Source: Isochrysis galbana (lineage: Eukaryota > Haptophyta > Isochrysidales > Isochrysidaceae). From it: 64,000 bases of DNA. Of this stretch, positions 35,099-45,330 are shown one piece after another (the stretch's first letter is position 1; each line of letters begins with the position of its first letter). The stretch spans positions 2,191,345 through 2,255,344 of the forward strand of contig CM030944.1 of NCBI GenBank assembly GCA_018136815.1. Reading direction: 5' to 3'. The translations under genes were made by a program, and so were the position numbers. The notes beneath the pieces were generated by a model. It was not told the DNA's origin. It searched no databases and was given only the letters and a program-made list of their open reading frames with translations.

Positions 35099-36730
35099 TC
35101 AGAGGGACATCAGGCGCATAGGTGCAAGCGATCCGTCTCCCTCCTTCTTATGTTTCCAGTTGCGGAACTCTGTGTGCGTTAACAATAGCTCTCTCGCTAT
35201 TGCATAATCCTCGGGCTCTAGTTGGCTTCTCTTCAGCTTTCGGTAGCCGCCAGCATCTATTATTTTACCCAACATCATGTCGACGTCAGATGGCGGCATC
35301 CCAACATGCCACAGGGAGTCAGGTGCCGTCTTATTTGTCATCGCAGTTGCCCACAATTCTCGAAAGCCGCATAGCAACGCCTCACTACTGAAGACGTCCG
35401 AAACGCCACCAGCATCGATGACGGCCGGCGCGGGATCTCCCCTAGCCCAACACAGACACCTCATCTCACGGAATTGTGCCTGTGCTCCTTCCTCCCCCTC
35501 GGTGGCGATGACGCCATCATCAAGTTTCACGGAAGTGCAAAGCATGCTAGGATGGCTGGTGCCATACCCATTGGGGATGGAACTACCAAACCTGTGATTG
35601 CTTGAGGAAAAATCTGCGATGCGGCAGCACAATGCACGCTCCAGGTGCTTCTTCGAGTATCGACGTCCGACACAAATCGAACGCAGGTACACTGGCGCGA
35701 CAAAATGAGCTAGGAGCGCTCCCTGCAGACCCAGAGCGTTCCATCGGCAGATTTTGTCGCTGCACGATAGGAGGCAACCCTCGCCTGAATCGATTGGAGC
35801 CGTGCCGGATGCGCAGATTTGAGAACCCTCAAATGTTCCCGGCGGAGCTCTCGGCGGAGTTTCGTCAACGTGCTCGGTACGATGCTCAGACCGGGGGTCG
35901 TGCGAATCCTGCTTCCCGATCCGAGGTTCGCGTTTGACGCTCAAGGCCACCATGCCCTCTGCTCGGGCATGCTTGAGGACCTGAAGCTTTGGGTGCTGTG
36001 ACGCCGGTACATCCATATCCGTGCATTGACAATCGATCTTGACGGCCTCACACTTCGCCCAGCGCCGCACAGAGGCATTACCGCAAGGCGCCGACGACGA
36101 ATATAGATGGAGTGTCACGCCCGGCCGAAGCACCCATCGCTCTCCTGGTCGCAACGGAGGTGCAAAAAATGCATCCATGGCTTGGTGCTGTGTGGCTGAT
36201 GGCTCCTTCTGTATGAGGCGCTGGAGCTCGCGCTGAAGGTAGCGCTTGAAGCCACGCCTTGCTAGGACCTCGGCGTGGCAGTCGCGCATGCACCGGCCCT
36301 GCCCATCGCTGATCACTTGTGCAGTGCGAGCAAACTTGGTTCCAGCGCCAAGTGAGAGGATCACAAGGTCTACGGTTCCATCTTCGCGGGCACAGCGTGC
36401 GACGATGGCGGCGACGCAAGTCTGCTTGTAGTGAACGCCGGTCACACTACATAGCTTTCGGAAGGTGTCGACGCTCAGCCGTGCCACCGCGTCCGCAAAC
36501 TTGCAGCTGGCCACGCGCGGCTTCTCGGCCGAGCGGACTGCAGCTGGCCGGCACTCTGCGCTCAGAGCTGGCTCACGTGGAGTGAGAGACACGCTGGCCT
36601 GTCGTCGACGTTGCTCACAATCAGACGCCCAAGTGATGGCCCAACGCCCTAGTCGCCAGAGCGCCGCGCCGACGAGCACTGCTGCACCGGCTGCCGCAAT
36701 CGCCGACGCTCGTCGCGTGGATACACTCAT
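35099..36730 (-). CDS. ADAT1: tRNA-specific adenosine deaminase 1 with N-terminal membrane anchor
   Basis: 543 residues, one exon. ADAT1 deaminates A37 of eukaryotic tRNA-Ala to inosine. Catalytic motifs: [12 protein letters not shown] (zinc His152, proton-shuttle Glu154), APCGNASV (zinc Cys216) and [21 protein letters not shown] (zinc Cys323), the spacing and wording of the ADAR/ADAT1 deaminase domain; [13 protein letters not shown] precedes the HAE. Length is close to human ADAT1 (about 500). Unusual are the first 35 residues: a hydrophobic stretch ([15 protein letters not shown], 11-25) flanked by Arg, like a signal anchor or an organelle-targeting sequence, not expected for a cytosolic/nuclear enzyme. 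The ATG at 36730 could be too early; the deaminase domain begins at about residue 80. A long CT/C tract lies just upstream. Confidence 0.93.
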   Translation of the reverse strand: MSVSTRRASAIAAAGAAVLVGAALWRLGRWAITWASDCEQRRRQASVSLTPREPALSAECRPAAVRSAEKPRVASCKFADAVARLSVDTFRKLCSVTGVHYKQTCVAAIVARCAREDGTVDLVILSLGAGTKFARTAQVISDGQGRCMRDCHAEVLARRGFKRYLQRELQRLIQKEPSATQHQAMDAFFAPPLRPGERWVLRPGVTLHLYSSSAPCGNASVRRWAKCEAVKIDCQCTDMDVPASQHPKLQVLKHARAEGMVALSVKREPRIGKQDSHDPRSEHRTEHVDETPPRAPPGTFEGSQICASGTAPIDSGEGCLLSCSDKICRWNALGLQGALLAHFVAPVYLRSICVGRRYSKKHLERALCCRIADFSSSNHRFGSSIPNGYGTSHPSMLCTSVKLDDGVIATEGEEGAQAQFREMRCLCWARGDPAPAVIDAGGVSDVFSSEALLCGFRELWATAMTNKTAPDSLWHVGMPPSDVDMMLGKIIDAGGYRKLKRSQLEPEDYAIARELLLTHTEFRNWKHKKEGDGSLAPMRLMSL

Positions 36731-36754
36731 GCATGAGAGTGGGCGCCACGAACG

Positions 36755-36757
<3 letters not shown>

Positions 36758-36805
<48 letters not shown>

Positions 36806-36960
36806 TCTCTCCCCCCCCCTTCACTCTTCTCTCCCTCCCTTTCTCTCTCTCTTTCTATCTCCCCCTCTCCCCCCCCCCTCTCTTCTCTCTTTCTCTCCCC
36901 CCCCCCCCCCCCTCTCCCTCCTCTCCCTCCCTTCCCCTCCTTCTCTCTATCTCTGTCTGG
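36758..36960. repeat. CT microsatellite and C-runs
   Basis: (CT)n from 36758 to about 36812, interrupted C-runs, then more CT. It lies just upstream of ADAT1 on its non-template side (GA on the sense strand). Open frames across it are artefacts. Confidence 0.95.
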
Positions 36961-37276
36961 AGTTTTGTAGTAGGAGGCACTCATAGTCCCCATGTGCCTT
37001 GGTGCACTCTTATCGTTGCGTCGCTAAGACCATGCGACCATGCTACACCTAACCCTCGTCTCGCTACTCGGTATCTCTTAAGAGGCGAAGCACCTTCGGA
37101 GGTGCTGCGCGCCGGTGCCGCGCCGCGCCGTCCCCTCCCATGTCTCTCAGACCACCTCGTTGGCGGCTGTAGTGGTATGGATGGGTATGGGTATGGGAGG
37201 GCGTCTCCATACCCCTCACCCATCATATCTTAGCCCTAGCCCCCAGCTTGACGCGCAGCGCGAGCTAGGTCACCAT

Positions 37277-38586
37277 TTGTGTCACCTAACTATCGTTAAA
37301 GCGATAGGGTCATGGAGTGCGCGCCGCTCCCCTCCTCTCCTGCCGCCCCCCCCCCCCTCGACGGACGATCGGGCCATGCTCGAACGAAGCCTCGCACACG
37401 AAGCGCCCACGAGAGGGCGCCCCCCCGACCAAGGTGCGCACGAGGCGCGCCCCGTGCCACCTTTTGACAGCCATACACCAGCATGGCCAGCATGGTTAGC
37501 ATGGCCAACAACACGTTGACAACACCCTCACCACCTCCCAATCACCAAAGACCACCATCACAGTGACTCAAGTCGGCTCAATGCCGCACCCCATAGGAGG
37601 GAAAGCCTCACGGCTGGGCCCCTACAACGCCGCGGCGCTGACCTCGTGCGCAAGCACGAGGCACGGGCCCGGCCAGTCATCTATACACCCTGTAGGGGGA
37701 CTGTCAGAATGGTGCAGAAAACTCTGCACCAGGAGTTCACAAAACCCCAACAGCACCAGGGACAACTCTGAAGAACAACGCAGTGACGAGCGTCCAGCCC
37801 CCCCCCCCCGCCGCGAGCGAGGGGACGAACGGACAACAAAGCCCGGTCGGCAGGGCTTGGGCCACAAGATCAACAAGAAAGGCACTTCGAATCGCAAGGC
37901 CCTGTACGACGCGCTCCAAGACGTAGCGGCACACTTGGTCGTCGAAGCAGAAGGCCTAGCACAAGCATCTCAAATCACCCTGAGCCCCATCGTCAAGGCG
38001 ATTGAAAGCAACGGCTTCACATTCCTCAAAGGCAACCGCGAGCGCATGAAGCTCGAGGGAGAATCCGGAACCTTCGTGTCCAAGGTGGCCCACTCGCCAC
38101 TCGGCCCGCTGGCACCTCTACATCTCGGCGACGCAAGGGACCTCCTTCCTTAACGGGAACTTTCCGCGCAAGCTGTTACTCTCGATCGACGGCAAGACAG
38201 TCCCCATCAACTACGCCATTCGGGCGTGTAAGCCTCTGCAAATGCCCCCCGCCTTGCAATCGCAGCACAAGCTCGCGGTGCACGGCTCACTCAAAGGCTG
38301 CAAGGGTTGGCGCCCCGAAATGGCACGCGGCCTCACGCCGATGCACCGCCTTTGCGAATGCGAGGCAGAAGCCGCCAAGCGCAGAGAACGCAACGAAGCT
38401 TGGAAAGCCACGCCTCGCCCTAAATCAGCGCACGAGGCGCTAGGCAAAGCCCCTCCTAAGCAATGCGCCAGGTTCACCCAAGGAATCTGCCTCCGCAACA
38501 AGCGCGGAGTCCGCTGCACAAAGAGTATGAGCTGTACACAAACTTCGTTAATAAACTTCCAAATGACAAATATGGCCGGTTCATAA
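37277..38586 (+). mobile_element. LINE 5' part with ORF1-like protein (frameshifted)
   Basis: It starts with the family H hairpin (CTATCGTTAAAGCGATAG, about 37281) and GGTCATGGAGTGCG. A frame at 37563-38153 (Arg/Lys-rich, with KALYDALQDVAAHLVVEAEG and PIVKAIESNGFTFLKGNRER) continues in another frame after about 38110 (KLLLSIDGKTVPINYAIRAC, CARFTQGICLRNKRGVRC) to 38586. The helical then basic/Cys-rich plan fits a LINE ORF1 nucleic-acid-binding protein, with Cys spacing like a short zinc finger. At least one frameshift near 38110, so it is dead. No endonuclease or RT follows. Confidence 0.5.
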
Positions 38587-38679
38587 GGGCATACATATCA
38601 TTCAAACGTTATGTCAATTTACGATGAGCTCAACCAAATTGCACAAAATGCGGGGTTAGTACACCAAATGGAGGAAATT

Positions 38680-39190
38680 GTTAATCCGCCTTTCTCGCGT
38701 TGAGGTAGTTTAGTATCCATTTAGCCTGCAGGGCTTTTACGTCCTTCAGGTGACAACAAAAGGTGTTAGCAGGGATGGGGATAATTGAACGCTTTTGGTC
38801 TGTGAAGACTCTCTGGTCTCTGGGAGATTCTGGGCAGTCTGTGGATGGATCCCCTTTCCCTGCCAAGAGGCAGCGCAAGGGGGTGGATGGTTCTTGCCCC
38901 CTCAAGGGGAGTCGAGAGAGTGGGTGGGGGTGAGAGGCCCGCCTCCATCTCCATGGCGACCTACCATAAGATTGGTGTCGCGAAAGGTGCTTGACCTGGT
39001 CGGCTGGTCGGACGGAGCACCGGGCTTGCCTCACGCGTCCGCGCGTCCGCACGCGCGCGCGCGCGTATCTAACCATCGCCCAAGCCCCCTCTATCACTTC
39101 TGTCTCCTTCCAGTGCAGCCAGCGCGATACCCGCACGCACCCCAAGCCAAATGCAAACACGAACTCGACAAGGCTCGCCCGCAGGCACAC
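38680..39190 (-). mobile_element. LINE fragment, RT C-terminal type
   Basis: Minus-strand frame containing LKDVKALQAKWILNYLNARK (about 38745-38685), a phrase typical of LINE reverse transcriptases beyond the catalytic core. Upstream in the same frame (38830-38960) the DNA is related to the GC-rich flank of the family H copy near 34830 (GGTTCTTGCCCCCTCAAGGG-like). Truncated at both ends. Confidence 0.45.
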
Positions 39191-39199
39191 ACTCCGAAC

Positions 39200-39380
39200 T
39201 CCGAACTAGGGCCAAGGTAGCGCACTTGGGCCGGACCCCGGAAACCGAAGAAAAAAGCAAGAATGAAGGGGTGACGGAACGGAGGTGGGGGAAAGGGAGA
39301 TGAGGGCGAGTCGGTAGAGTGGTAGTGAACCTAGACCGTAGTGGGTGTTAGCCCGGAATTTTCAGTTTTTTTTGAGCGCA
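39200..39380 (+). repeat. family B repeat copy
   Basis: GGGCCAAGGTAGCGCACTTG, GGGCCGGACCCCGGAAACCG, purine-rich body, then GTGTTAGCCCGGAATTTTCAG and a T-run, as at 27780 and 57165. Confidence 0.7.
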
Positions 39381-39389
39381 CGCGTCGAC

Positions 39390-39567
39390 AATTACCGTAA
39401 CAATATAAAAATAAAACTCAAATCTTTGAATTTCGAGACGAAAATCGGCAAACCAGAACTTAAGCCAAGGGAGCATCCGAATCTGCATGCCTTGCGTGAC
39501 CACGGCACACATAGAAGACGGTAAATAAGGAAGAAGGCTCGTGCTCACGGCGAAATATTCATGCCAA
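39390..39567 (-). repeat. family E repeat copy
   Basis: The reverse complement aligns over about 170 bases with 55590-55765: shared GCATGAATATT, CACAGATTCGGAT/GCAGATTCGGAT, GATTTT.GTCTCGAAATT and the AATTGT end, with many substitutions between the two. Old dispersed repeat or shared exon of a lost gene family. Confidence 0.5.
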
Positions 39568-39675
39568 AAGGCCTGAGTAGAACAGATTCCTTCTTGTTTA
39601 GCGTTCAAGTGACAAGTGATGTATTGTTGTCATCTATCGTACGAAGTAGTCTATTAAGCGCGCATGCGAAAATCG

Positions 39676-40995
39676 CTAAACTTCATTCATGAGGATGCGT
39701 TCACGGAGCAGCGCGCAGAGGTCATTCATGAACTTGATATTGTGCAAGGTGAGTAGCCCATGCACAAGCGGCTCATGCGCTTTCCATAGATGGTGCAAGT
39801 ATGCACGCGAATAGTTCTGGGAGACGAAGCCGTCGCACTCTGGATCAATTGGTCCATAGTCATCGCGATAGATAGCCTTTCCGATTTTAAGCCGACCCTG
39901 GCGTGTAAGCAGTGTCCCATGTCTTCCTAAGCGTGTTGGGAAGCAAGAATCGAACGTGTCTATCCCGTGCGCCACAGCGAGTGGTATAGAGGTTTCGTCG
40001 GCGATGCCTAGCAGATGGCGGGGACCGCGTTCTGGAAGCATGGGGGCTAGGAAGCTGAGTAGCTCGACCATGTCCTCTCGGTGGCGACCAAGCGAGCCGC
40101 CCACAGCCCACCCGTCAAATGGGAGGGAGGTGAGAAACTCTAGTGAGGTACGGCGTAAGTTTTTGTCGAGCCCACCATGAATCACTGCATACATGGCTTG
40201 CGAGGAGGGGTTGGCTTGGTGACGTGCGAGCGAGCGTGCTTCCCATCTGTGCGTGCGCTCGACGGATGCTACTAGCTGCTCGGGCCGGGTGTGAAATGGC
40301 GGCAAGATGTCGAGCGGGATGATGATGTCAGCTCCCAACGCTTTTTGGGCGTCTACTGAGGACTCAGGCGTGAGCGTCAGTGACGATCCATCGCGATACG
40401 AACGGAAGCTGACACCGTCCTCTCTGATGCGAATCCCGCTCACATCTGCGCCAGTGGAGTAAGCGCTGCGTGCTGCAGCTGGTCGAGAGCTCTTAAGACT
40501 TGGCTGATCTAGAGGCACCGCATCGTTCTTTTCCTCATCTTCCTCCCATCCGCTCAGCCCAGAGCGACCCTCTACAGGCCCCATGTCCCCGGGGAGCGCC
40601 GGCCCGCTCTGTGCCATGGAGAAGATCTGGAACCCGCCCGAATCTGTTATGAGGGGCCGATCAACACGGTTCATGAATCGATGCAGCCCGCCTGCGTTGC
40701 GCACGATTTCTGTGCCAGGATGCAGCAGGAGGTGATAGGTGTTGCAAAAGACGAGCTGCTGGCCGGCATCGTCAGCCTGTCGATGGTCCACAAACTTGAG
40801 AGCCCCGTTGGTCCCCACGGCGACGAAGCCCGGTGTGTCAACCACGCCATGGGGCGTGTGGATGCGACCGACTCGTGCGTTGGAGCGGCTGGACCTGTGC
40901 ACCACCTCGTGGTGAAAGAAGTCCCTCGGCCGCCACGGTTCAAATTTGGTGGCGAGCTGCCGCTGTCGCGCTCGCGCCGCCACCGCCATCCTCAT
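39676..40995 (-). CDS. queuine tRNA-ribosyltransferase homologue with altered zinc site
   Basis: 439 residues from ATG at 40995. The frame is open to 41277, but that part overlaps a family A repeat. TGT swaps guanine-34 of GUN-anticodon tRNAs for queuine. Conserved: ITDSGGFQIFSMA (Asp118), GADIIIPLD (Asp229), IHGGLDKNLRR, WAVGGSLG and nucleophile Asp349 in GIDTFDSCFPTRLGRHG. Odd points: a low-complexity insert of about 70 residues (131-200) after FSMA, and a zinc site reading DPECDGFVSQNYSRAYL where the family has C-x-C-x2-C. Only Cys387 and His418 remain; the others are Gly389 and Ser392. Metal binding, hence stability or dimerisation, is probably changed. It may be a divergent or organellar paralogue; no clear targeting peptide from this start. 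Confidence 0.9.
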   Translation of the reverse strand: MRMAVAARARQRQLATKFEPWRPRDFFHHEVVHRSSRSNARVGRIHTPHGVVDTPGFVAVGTNGALKFVDHRQADDAGQQLVFCNTYHLLLHPGTEIVRNAGGLHRFMNRVDRPLITDSGGFQIFSMAQSGPALPGDMGPVEGRSGLSGWEEDEEKNDAVPLDQPSLKSSRPAAARSAYSTGADVSGIRIREDGVSFRSYRDGSSLTLTPESSVDAQKALGADIIIPLDILPPFHTRPEQLVASVERTHRWEARSLARHQANPSSQAMYAVIHGGLDKNLRRTSLEFLTSLPFDGWAVGGSLGRHREDMVELLSFLAPMLPERGPRHLLGIADETSIPLAVAHGIDTFDSCFPTRLGRHGTLLTRQGRLKIGKAIYRDDYGPIDPECDGFVSQNYSRAYLHHLWKAHEPLVHGLLTLHNIKFMNDLCALLRERILMNEV

Positions 40996-41187
40996 CCCGC
41001 CCCGTCGCTCAACCTCCCCCTTCCCTCTCCGCTTCCCCTTTCGCACCCCACCGTCCACCTCCCTCGCAGGTCTCCGGCGCACCGGCCCCACCCGACAATC
41101 GAACCCCGACGAGAAAGAAGACGCGCCGCGACGTGAAAGAAAACAGTGTGAAGTTTCACGTCTCAAGTTTTCTTCAAAAGGCTTGAG

Positions 41188-41401
41188 GAGAAAAAAAAAC
41201 CTTTTAATATTCTCGCCACGCGCGCGGCTACGTAGCTGTCTATCGTAGCCACGCCCGTTTCCCTTCCTTTCCCTCACTTCCCGCCTTGCGGCAACTCCCC
41301 TCGTGCTCTACTTAGGGGCCCAGGTTGTGGGGGGGTCGGGTAGGGCGGGGGTGCACCGGCCCCTAGTGGTTTGTCCTCGCCTTCCTCCTGTGCCTCTAGG
41401 T
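41188..41401 (-). repeat. family A fragment (tail half)
   Basis: Oligo-A start (T-tail in element sense), CCTTTTAATATTCTCGCC, CTTGCGGCAACTCCCCTCGT and CCTCCTGTGCCTCTAGGT, nearly identical to 46187-46405. It ends exactly where the TIR transposon copy begins. Confidence 0.85.
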
Positions 41402-42095
41402 TAGGCCGGTCACTCACTAGGGGGGTGCGAAGGGCACCATCTGTAATGGGCAAACGAAGGCCTAAATAAGCTCCCTATAGGTTCCGGTATGGGAGATCAG
41501 CAAAAAAAACCGGGGGTCTTCCGGCAAAATTTTCGAAAAATACCCGATTTCAGGCCTCTGACGGCCGTGCGGAAATATATGTCAGGCCCCCCTCCGGTAT
41601 TATTTTACCGATGGCCTTCATGCGCGCCTCTCGCAGCGAAACACGAAACCATGGGCATCGGCAGCTGACCCGGACCAAAGATCCTGGTTCTATACACACA
41701 GCAATATATTTTCACTATGTTTTTATGGACTTGAACGCGTACGTAAGTATCGCAAAAACTAAAGACGCTAACCGCTAAAAACACCAAGGGCTCGAGAACC
41801 CAACTTCGACCCGCGACCGGGGGCGCCACGAGGCCGTTCGAGTCACCGCTCACCATATGGATGCCGCTACCAGCACCAAAGTGCGGTATGCCGCCCTCAC
41901 AGCTACGCCAATCGCGCCCGCCGCCCCCGCGCACTGCGTCGAAGTCGGCCGCTTGAGGCCCCCGGTGATGACGTCGTCACGCCCCAAGACGCGCCCTGAG
42001 TGCCCAACTTCGACCCGCGACCGGGGGCGCCACGAGGCCGTTCGAGTCACCGCTCGCCAAATGGATGCCGCTACCAGCACCAAAGTGCGGTATGC
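41402..42095 (-). mobile_element. truncated second copy of the 3.1-kb TIR transposon
   Basis: It begins with the terminal repeat TAGGCCGGTCACTCAC and is the reverse complement of about 8486-7800 with very few differences, including one complete and one partial 203-bp unit, then breaks off at about 42095. The coiled-coil ORF and other end are missing and no target duplication is seen. Confidence 0.88.
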
Positions 42096-42164
42096 GGTGA
42101 GATGCCTCGCGCCGCGCCGCCGCGCGGGCGGCTGCTAGCCGCGCGTGTGCGGGCGCGCGCCACC

Positions 42165-42840
42165 GTCCAAATACGGAGGGGCACATAGAGGGGGTTTCAA
42201 ATACGGCAAATACGGTCTGTATTTGGCCTTCGGCCAAATACGGTGAATACGTATCTCCCAACTAGGGTGTGCTCACACGCGCTCACTTTGCGTCTAACTA
42301 ACGTCTAAGCGTCTAAGTAACGCTTATCCATTGTTATGTCTTATTGTCTCTTTTCTCTTTTCTCTTTTCTCTTATTTATCGCTATCGGTGCGTATTTGTG
42401 CGCCGCTGTGAGCTTTGAGCTTTTATATTTTACATTTTACATGTTACATGTTGTTATGTTGATATCTTACTATGTTTATGGCGGCCCGCCTGCAGCGGCG
42501 GCGGGCTCGCCTCCGGCGGGCTCGCCTGCATCCGGCGGGCCCGCCTAGACCCGCCTCCGGCCTCTGGCGGGCCTCGCCGTTGAATACGGTATTTGGAGGC
42601 CCTGCGGGCCCCCATTTGTAATACAGTAATACGTCTAGATGGGAAATACGTATTTACCGTATTTGGCCAGAGACCAAATACATATGTATTTGGCTGTATT
42701 TGAAGCGTGTCCTGGGTGGTAGGCCTCGAATGTATTTGAAATGTATTTGGCCGGAGGCCAAATACATATGTATTTGGCTGTATTTGCAGGCCCCTGCACC
42801 GTATTTCCCATCTAGGGTAATACGTATTACTCCCCTAGGC
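42165..42840. repeat. palindrome-rich AATACG / AAATACATATGTATTT repeat region
   Basis: Many short inverted repeats: CCAAATACATATGTATTTGG occurs twice (about 42685 and 42762) and AATACGTATT twice, with related CTGTATTTGGCC half-sites. A (TCTTTTC)n stretch lies at 42350-42375 and CGGCGGGC repeats at 42480-42545. No gene. It resembles a MITE or subterminal region of a DNA transposon, but no clean TIR pair was fixed. Confidence 0.5.
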
Positions 42841-43272
42841 TCATAATCCTAAGCAGCCAACACTGGGATAAAGTAAACTACTCTATAGATGGATGTCCTA
42901 CTATCAAAGTAGAGCTTTCGAGCTTTTTCCTTGTACTGCTCGCGCTCTCCCCGTCCCCTTCCCTCGGCCATCGCCCTCTCCCCCTCTCTCAAACCCCCCC
43001 CTTCCCCCCCCCCCCCTCTTCAACCCGCCTCGCCCCCCCCCCCCCCCCCCCCCCTCCCCCAGCAGCTCCGCACACGCCCCCCCTCGTCCCTGCCCTTGTC
43101 TTCCGCTCCCCCCCCCCCCCATCTTTAATCCTTGCCGGCTCCACATTCTTATCACACGCGTGCCCCCCCCCCCCGCTCGCCCTGCGCGCCCCCCTCTCGT
43201 TCGCCCCCTCGGCCCCGCCGCCGCCTCGCGGCTCCCCTCCCTCTTGCCGTCCTACCCGCGACGCGCGTGCAG

Positions 43273-44346
43273 ATGGGCCGCCGGAAGATCGACATCCAGC
43301 TCATCAAGAATGAACGCTGCCGCCAAGTCACCTTCTCCAAGCGCAAACTGGGCGTCATCCGCAAGGCGACGGAGCTCTCGGTGCTGTGTGACACCGAGGT
43401 CGCTCTCATCATCTTTGGAGACAAGGATAAGCTGAGCTGTTATTCGAGCAGCCCGATCAATATGCTGGTCAACCGGTACTTCGAGTCGAAAGACAGGGCT
43501 GAGGCGAGTCGCCCGTACTCCACCCGTGCAGCAGGCCTCACTCAATATTCCCCCTTCCTCCCGCCCCCCAACCTCATCGAATACTATCTCGTCCCATCTT
43601 GGCGCTTCACATGCGTGAACGCGCGTGCGTCTGCGTCGCCACCCTCATCTCTGCCATCTGTCCGTCAACAACCCATTGTCGACTTAACCTACCACGTCTG
43701 TTGCCTGCAGATGGTGACGACCGAGGATTACTTTCGTGCCAAGGCGGCCGGGGCTAGCAACGGCGCCGGTACAGATGATGAGGAACCGTCAAGCGCACAG
43801 CCATCCGCGAGCGCATGGCCGATCGTCCAGGCCCAGACATCTGACGGTAATCTGACCACGTTGGCGCAACCGGTGCAGGCCTTTGCCCAGGTTCAGGCCG
43901 CCTATCATACTCAGTATAGCCCAAATATGCCCACCATCACAGCTGCTCCCGTGGGCCAGACGATGCAGACAATGCAAGATATGATGCAGCTTCAGCAGCA
44001 GCAGCAGTTGCTCCAGCAGCAGCAATTGCAGCAAATGCGGGAACAGATCAATCAGCAGCAAGAGATGCTGCAGCGGTTTCAGCAGATGCAATCTCAGGCT
44101 GGAGGCGTACCGGCAGCAACAGACCAGACTGCTCTTATTGAGTCATCGGAGCAGTCCCCAGATACTCAAGGGCTAAATTCGGACACACAGCTACAAACTC
44201 AGCCTCTGGCTACCATCACCGCGGTGGCCACGCAGGCGATGGAGGAGCCTTCTAGTTCACAAAACCTCCAGCTTCAACTCCAAAAACTTCAAGAGCAGCA
44301 GACATTGGTGCAGCAGCAGCTCGACACGCTGCAAGGGCAGCAATAG
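43273..44346 (+). CDS. MADS-box transcription factor with Q-rich activation region
   Basis: The MADS domain is residues 1-60: MGRRKIDIQLIKNERCRQVT, FSKRKLGVIRKATELSVLCD, VALIIFGDKDKL, nearer MEF2/SRF in wording, then YSSSPINMLVNRYFESKD. The best gene model is 43273-43503 plus 43711-44346 (288 residues). The intron would be GC-AG (GAG/GCGAGT ... CTGCAG), 207 bases, in phase and without stops, so retention would add 69 residues. The rest is disordered and Gln-rich (MMQLQQQQQLLQQQQLQQMR), typical of activation regions. MADS proteins bind CArG-type DNA as dimers. A long C-run-rich leader precedes the ATG. Confidence 0.9.
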   Translation: MGRRKIDIQLIKNERCRQVTFSKRKLGVIRKATELSVLCDTEVALIIFGDKDKLSCYSSSPINMLVNRYFESKDRAEASRPYSTRAAGLTQYSPFLPPPNLIEYYLVPSWRFTCVNARASASPPSSLPSVRQQPIVDLTYHVCCLQMVTTEDYFRAKAAGASNGAGTDDEEPSSAQPSASAWPIVQAQTSDGNLTTLAQPVQAFAQVQAAYHTQYSPNMPTITAAPVGQTMQTMQDMMQLQQQQQLLQQQQLQQMREQINQQQEMLQRFQQMQSQAGGVPAATDQTALIESSEQSPDTQGLNSDTQLQTQPLATITAVATQAMEEPSSSQNLQLQLQKLQEQQTLVQQQLDTLQGQQ

Positions 44347-45330
44347 ATGAGTTTTTCGTTCTACCCAAATATTACACCTACCCATGGTTCACGGTAGAAA
44401 GCAGCGGGGCCTTGCGAGAAGTTTCGTGGAGGAAAACCCAGCAACGAGCGCTTTCACTGGCAGGGTTGCATCGGGTGCTCTCGAATCAAGATGAAGAGCA
44501 TGGGATCCCTTCCTTTCTAGACACAAGGGTATCGAACTCGCTGTAGTATTTATTGGCCGCCGTAGTCTTGCAGTTTAGTCCACCCCCGTCAGTTCTCGTC
44601 CGTTATTCGGAGACAGACCAGCATCAGTTCTCGCACATTCTTACGGAGACAGCCCAGCATCGAGACCAACCTGCATCCTGACCAGCAATGACCTGCGTGC
44701 CTTGCAATTTTGTTGGTGGCAACCTTCTTTTTATGATGCCCTTGAGCCCCATCCTCGGAGTCTAGCGCATGCGCACGTGTGCCTGGTGCGCTAGTCGGTT
44801 TTGATGCGAGGATATTTCAGCTGCTAGAGACTAGAGAGGGGCTGCACATCGATGTGCCAGTGCCCCGACCACGTGGTTGTTGGTTTCTATTGGTTCGTGC
44901 GTTGTGGTGCCAGGTCATTTTGATTTTGCTGCCCCCAACCCTTCGCGCACACGCAGTCCCTTCGACCTTCGAGCGGCAAGCTCAATCCTCGTCAAGCAAC
45001 GCCAGCGGTCTCCCTAATGGATGTCTTAGATAGAAAGTGATGTGGGAGACAATCAATAAGTAGCCCGGTCACTCACTATGGGGGTGCGGCTGGAGCAGGC
45101 GATCGGGGCCCAGCAGTCTGCGCAGCTTCTGGCCGATCTGGTGCACCCGATCAGCCGGGAGAAGGTCCGACATTTCGCGCGTGGCGGTGTGTCCTAGGAT
45201 TTGCGTAGAAATTTTCGTGCGCTGTGTGTGCGTGTGTGGCGCGCGCGCGATTTGACCTCGCCCGCCAAAACTGGGACACTGGACGGGAGGGGCGCTTTTT
45301 TTTCATCGCGCAGAAAAGCAAGGGGGGGCG
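44347..45330. other. 3' region of MADS gene and intergenic DNA
   Basis: No gene. Short imperfect repeats CAGTTCTC...GAGACAG...CCAGCATC at about 44590-44665. The TIR-transposon terminal motif TAGCCCGGTCACTCACTA occurs alone at 45061-45078. Confidence 0.35.

Noticed and set aside
36465-36993. Long ORFs over the CT tract
   Set aside because: Low-complexity microsatellite translations on both strands.
41000-41277. N-terminal extension of the transglycosylase ORF
   Set aside because: It runs into a family A repeat and is Arg/Lys-rich without family similarity; start set at 40995.
43132-44346. Single 404-residue ORF covering the MADS gene
   Set aside because: Residues before the MADS Met come from C-runs, and the middle 69 codons look intronic with an acceptor at 43710. 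The two-exon model is preferred.
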